Origin: Sphingomonas sp. PAMC 26621
GTDB taxonomy: Bacteria > Pseudomonadota > Alphaproteobacteria > Sphingomonadales > Sphingomonadaceae
Length of the DNA stretch: 64,000 nt
Assembly (NCBI RefSeq): GCF_000251145.1
Contig: NZ_AIDW01000012.1
Span: 118,399-182,398 of the forward strand
Direction of reading: 5' to 3'
The number at the start of each line of letters is the position of its first letter. Position 1 is the first letter of the stretch. Made by a program: the position numbers and the translations under genes. Positions 62,074 through 64,000 of the stretch are shown piece by piece. The notes under the pieces are model-generated. The model was not told where the DNA came from. It ran no database searches and worked only from the letters and a program-made list of their open reading frames with translations.

Positions 62074-63600
62074 TTACAGGCACGCCTCGAGATACGCCTG
62101 GTCGAACCCGAACGTCCGCGCCTTCTCGAGCGTGTAGGGGCGCAGTCCCATCGAGCGATATTCGCCGATGATCTTGCCGTCGGCGCTCTCGTCGAGATAT
62201 TCGAACTTGAACAGTTCCTGCGTGACGATCACCGGGCCTTCCATCCCGATCACCTCGGTCACGTTGGTCACGCGGCGCGAACCGTCGCGAAGACGCTTCA
62301 CCTGGATGATCATCTCGACCGAATCTGCGATCTGGCGCGAGATCGCTTCCTTCGGCACCTTGATGTCCGACATCATCACCATGTTCTCCATACGCGCGAG
62401 CGCCTCGCGCGGGGAGTTGGCGTGGAGCGTACACATCGAACCGTCGTGACCGGTGTTCATCGCAGCGAGCATGTCGAAACACTCGCTGCCGCGGATTTCG
62501 CCGAGGATGATGCGATCCGGGCGCATACGCAGCGCGTTCTTGACGAGATCGCGGATGCTGATCTCGCCCTGGCCCTCGAGGTTGGCGGGGCGGGTTTCGA
62601 GCGGGAGCCAGTGTGGCTGCTGGAGGCGAAGTTCCGCCGCGTCCTCGATCGTCAGCACGCGTTCGCCGGGGTCGATCATTTTGGACAAAGCGTTCAGCAT
62701 CGTCGTCTTGCCCGAGCCGGTACCGCCCGAGATGACGACGTTGAAGCGGCATGCGCCCGCGATCTTGAGCGCGGTCGCCATCTTCGGCGACATCGAGCCG
62801 AACCCCGCCATCATGTCGAGCGTGATCGGCTTCGCGGAAAACTTACGAATCGAGATTGCGGTGCCGCGCAGGGACAGCGGGGGCACGATGACGTTGACGC
62901 GGCTACCGTCCTTGAGGCGGGCGTCGGCGAGCGGCGTGGTCTGGTCGACGCGGCGCCCGACCGAGTTGCAGATGCGTTGCGCGATCTGGAACAGATGTTC
63001 CTCGTCGCGGAACTGGATCTGCGCGAGCTCGAGCTTGCCCTTGCGCTCGACATAGGTCTGGTCGGGGCCGTTGACCATGATGTCGGTGATGTTCGGGTCG
63101 GCGAGCAATTCCTCGAGCGGGCCGAGGCCAAGCAACTCGTCGACCAACACCTTCTCGAGCGCGAACTGTTCGCGACGATTGAGCGTGAGTTTCAGCTCGG
63201 CGAGCACCTCGCCGATGATCGGGCGGAATTCCTCGGCGAGCTCATCCTTGTCGAGCGTCGCGGCGGCTTCAGGGTCGACGCGTTCGAGCAGGCGCGGGAG
63301 CACCTGTTCCTTGATCTTGTGGATCGAGCTTTCGAAACCCTCGACCTTGCTGCTGCCCGCATCGCCCGACGACGCCTGCCGGTCGGCAAGACGCTGCATC
63401 GCGTCCTGCTGGAGCGGCGGGATCGACCCGAACGCATCGATTTCGCCGGGCAGGGGGGGGATCGGCAGCGGCGGGAATTGCTCCCCGCCTGCTTCGTTGT
63501 CGGCGGGCCGGGCACCGCCTCCTTGCATCGGGCGGGCAACGCCGAACGCGGGGCGGGCACCCGCTCCGGCCATGCCGGGTCGCCGTCCAAATGCACTCAT
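62074..63600 (-). CDS. cpaF: CpaF family secretion ATPase (Tad pilus)
   Basis: A 508-residue hexameric ATPase of the GspE/TadA superfamily. After a Pro/Gly-rich disordered N-terminus (to about 60), the N-terminal domain contains DELLGLGPLEELLADPNITDIMVNG; Walker A is SGGTGSGKTT (291-300), then the Asp box TIEDAAEL and the Walker B-like ILGEIRGSE, and the His box TLHANSPREAL. CpaF drives assembly of Flp/Tad pili; other tad genes are not in view. A short palindrome CCTAAC-N7-GTTAGG lies upstream at 63655-63673. Confidence 0.9.
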   Translation of the reverse strand: MSAFGRRPGMAGAGARPAFGVARPMQGGGARPADNEAGGEQFPPLPIPPLPGEIDAFGSIPPLQQDAMQRLADRQASSGDAGSSKVEGFESSIHKIKEQVLPRLLERVDPEAAATLDKDELAEEFRPIIGEVLAELKLTLNRREQFALEKVLVDELLGLGPLEELLADPNITDIMVNGPDQTYVERKGKLELAQIQFRDEEHLFQIAQRICNSVGRRVDQTTPLADARLKDGSRVNVIVPPLSLRGTAISIRKFSAKPITLDMMAGFGSMSPKMATALKIAGACRFNVVISGGTGSGKTTMLNALSKMIDPGERVLTIEDAAELRLQQPHWLPLETRPANLEGQGEISIRDLVKNALRMRPDRIILGEIRGSECFDMLAAMNTGHDGSMCTLHANSPREALARMENMVMMSDIKVPKEAISRQIADSVEMIIQVKRLRDGSRRVTNVTEVIGMEGPVIVTQELFKFEYLDESADGKIIGEYRSMGLRPYTLEKARTFGFDQAYLEACL

Positions 63601-63684
63601 GCCGCTGTCTTTCCCATGATGCGATCAGGGTTAAGAGCGAACGGTTGATAATTGCCTAACTACGCACGTTAGGACGTCTTTCAA

Positions 63685-63936
63685 TCAGGCGACGCGCTCC
63701 GCCAGCACGGTAAGGCCGCGCGCGCTGACATCGGCAAAACCGCCCTCGATCGTGATCGTCTCTGGCGTGCTGTCCGCAGTGCGATACACCGACAGCGCAC
63801 CGTCGCGGATCGTCGACATGACCGGCGCATGGCCTTCGAGCACGCCGAAGTCGCCTTCGGTGCCGGGGACGACGACCATATGGACCGATTCCGAGCGGAC
63901 CAGCTTTTCAGGCGTGACGAGTTCGAAGTGCAGCAT
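63685..63936 (-). CDS. atpC: ATP synthase F1 epsilon subunit, short form
   Basis: An 83-residue epsilon subunit containing only the N-terminal beta-sandwich ([45 protein letters not shown]). The usual C-terminal pair of helices, which inhibits hydrolysis (typically residues 85-135), is missing; the stop follows AERVA directly. AGGA lies six bases before ATG 63936. The rest of the atp operon would be to the right. Confidence 0.92.
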   Translation of the reverse strand: MLHFELVTPEKLVRSESVHMVVVPGTEGDFGVLEGHAPVMSTIRDGALSVYRTADSTPETITIEGGFADVSARGLTVLAERVA

Positions 63937-63949
63937 GTTATGTCCTTCT

Positions 63950-63975
63950 CCCTCTCCCCGCTTGCGGGGAGAGGG
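63950..63975. repeat. Short inverted repeat upstream of atpC
   Basis: Ten-base arms 63950-63959 and 63966-63975 (CCCTCTCCCC / GGGGAGAGGG) around GCTTGC form a stable hairpin, followed by a further GGGGAGAGGGG word. It sits in the gap just before atpC on the minus strand and belongs to the class of CTCTCCCC palindromes common in these genomes. Confidence 0.7.
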
Positions 63976-64000
63976 TCGGGGAGAGGGGCAGTATCGGGAG

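Noticed and set aside
1..64000. tRNA, rRNA, CRISPR or prophage
   Set aside because: No cloverleaf, rRNA block, spaced direct-repeat array or phage gene was seen by eye; a tRNA scan would settle the tRNA point.

Overview
The window is about 64 kb of GC-rich DNA from an alphaproteobacterium, most likely a Sphingomonas or close relative. The evidence is the TonB-Xanth-Caul type TonB receptor, a PEPxxWA-CTERM style protein, the 83-residue AtpC, the PhaR/thiolase/PhaC-like group, astD and cpaF. Most genes carry Shine-Dalgarno signals, and intergenic inverted repeats of several classes are present. I saw no rRNA, tRNA or CRISPR array.

Positions 1-25453 look like an accessory carbohydrate locus. 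It carries a split UxaA-type dehydratase behind the tail of an aldo/keto reductase, a large TonB receptor, two GH35-like proteins, a GH31 alpha-xylosidase-like enzyme, a GH42 beta-galactosidase, a GH29 alpha-L-fucosidase, a GH39 enzyme, two IclR regulators, a sugar mutarotase, an L-fuconolactonase-like amidohydrolase, an FAH-family hydrolase and a secreted esterase. Read together, the enzymes fit removal of the Fuc-Gal-Xyl side chain of fucosylated xyloglucan, followed by non-phosphorylative L-fucose breakdown. No backbone-cutting endoglucanase or beta-glucosidase is in view. The locus has decayed in places: an in-frame TAG splits the zinc alcohol dehydrogenase, and an IS903-like element without target duplication sits against the last ~135 codons of another TonB receptor.

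Positions 25585-48432 are mostly core genes: astD, selO, a GH130 protein, a glycosyltransferase, a flavin-dependent oxidoreductase, a polysaccharide deacetylase, recO, leuB, a succinate-semialdehyde dehydrogenase, then a dense run xseB-ispA-coaD-cyclophilin-queA, followed by HAD, metallo-beta-lactamase-fold, dienelactone hydrolase and GST genes, and a DEAD-box helicase with a DUF1289 protein. Three classes of intergenic inverted repeat lie in this stretch.

Positions 48527-64000 hold small membrane proteins, a BtuFCD-like ABC importer whose ATPase gene has a one-base frameshift, an MHS-type MFS transporter, alr, a second TonB receptor, a polyhydroxyalkanoate-type group (thiolase, short PhaC-like protein, phaR), a PEPxxWA-CTERM style protein, cpaF and atpC.
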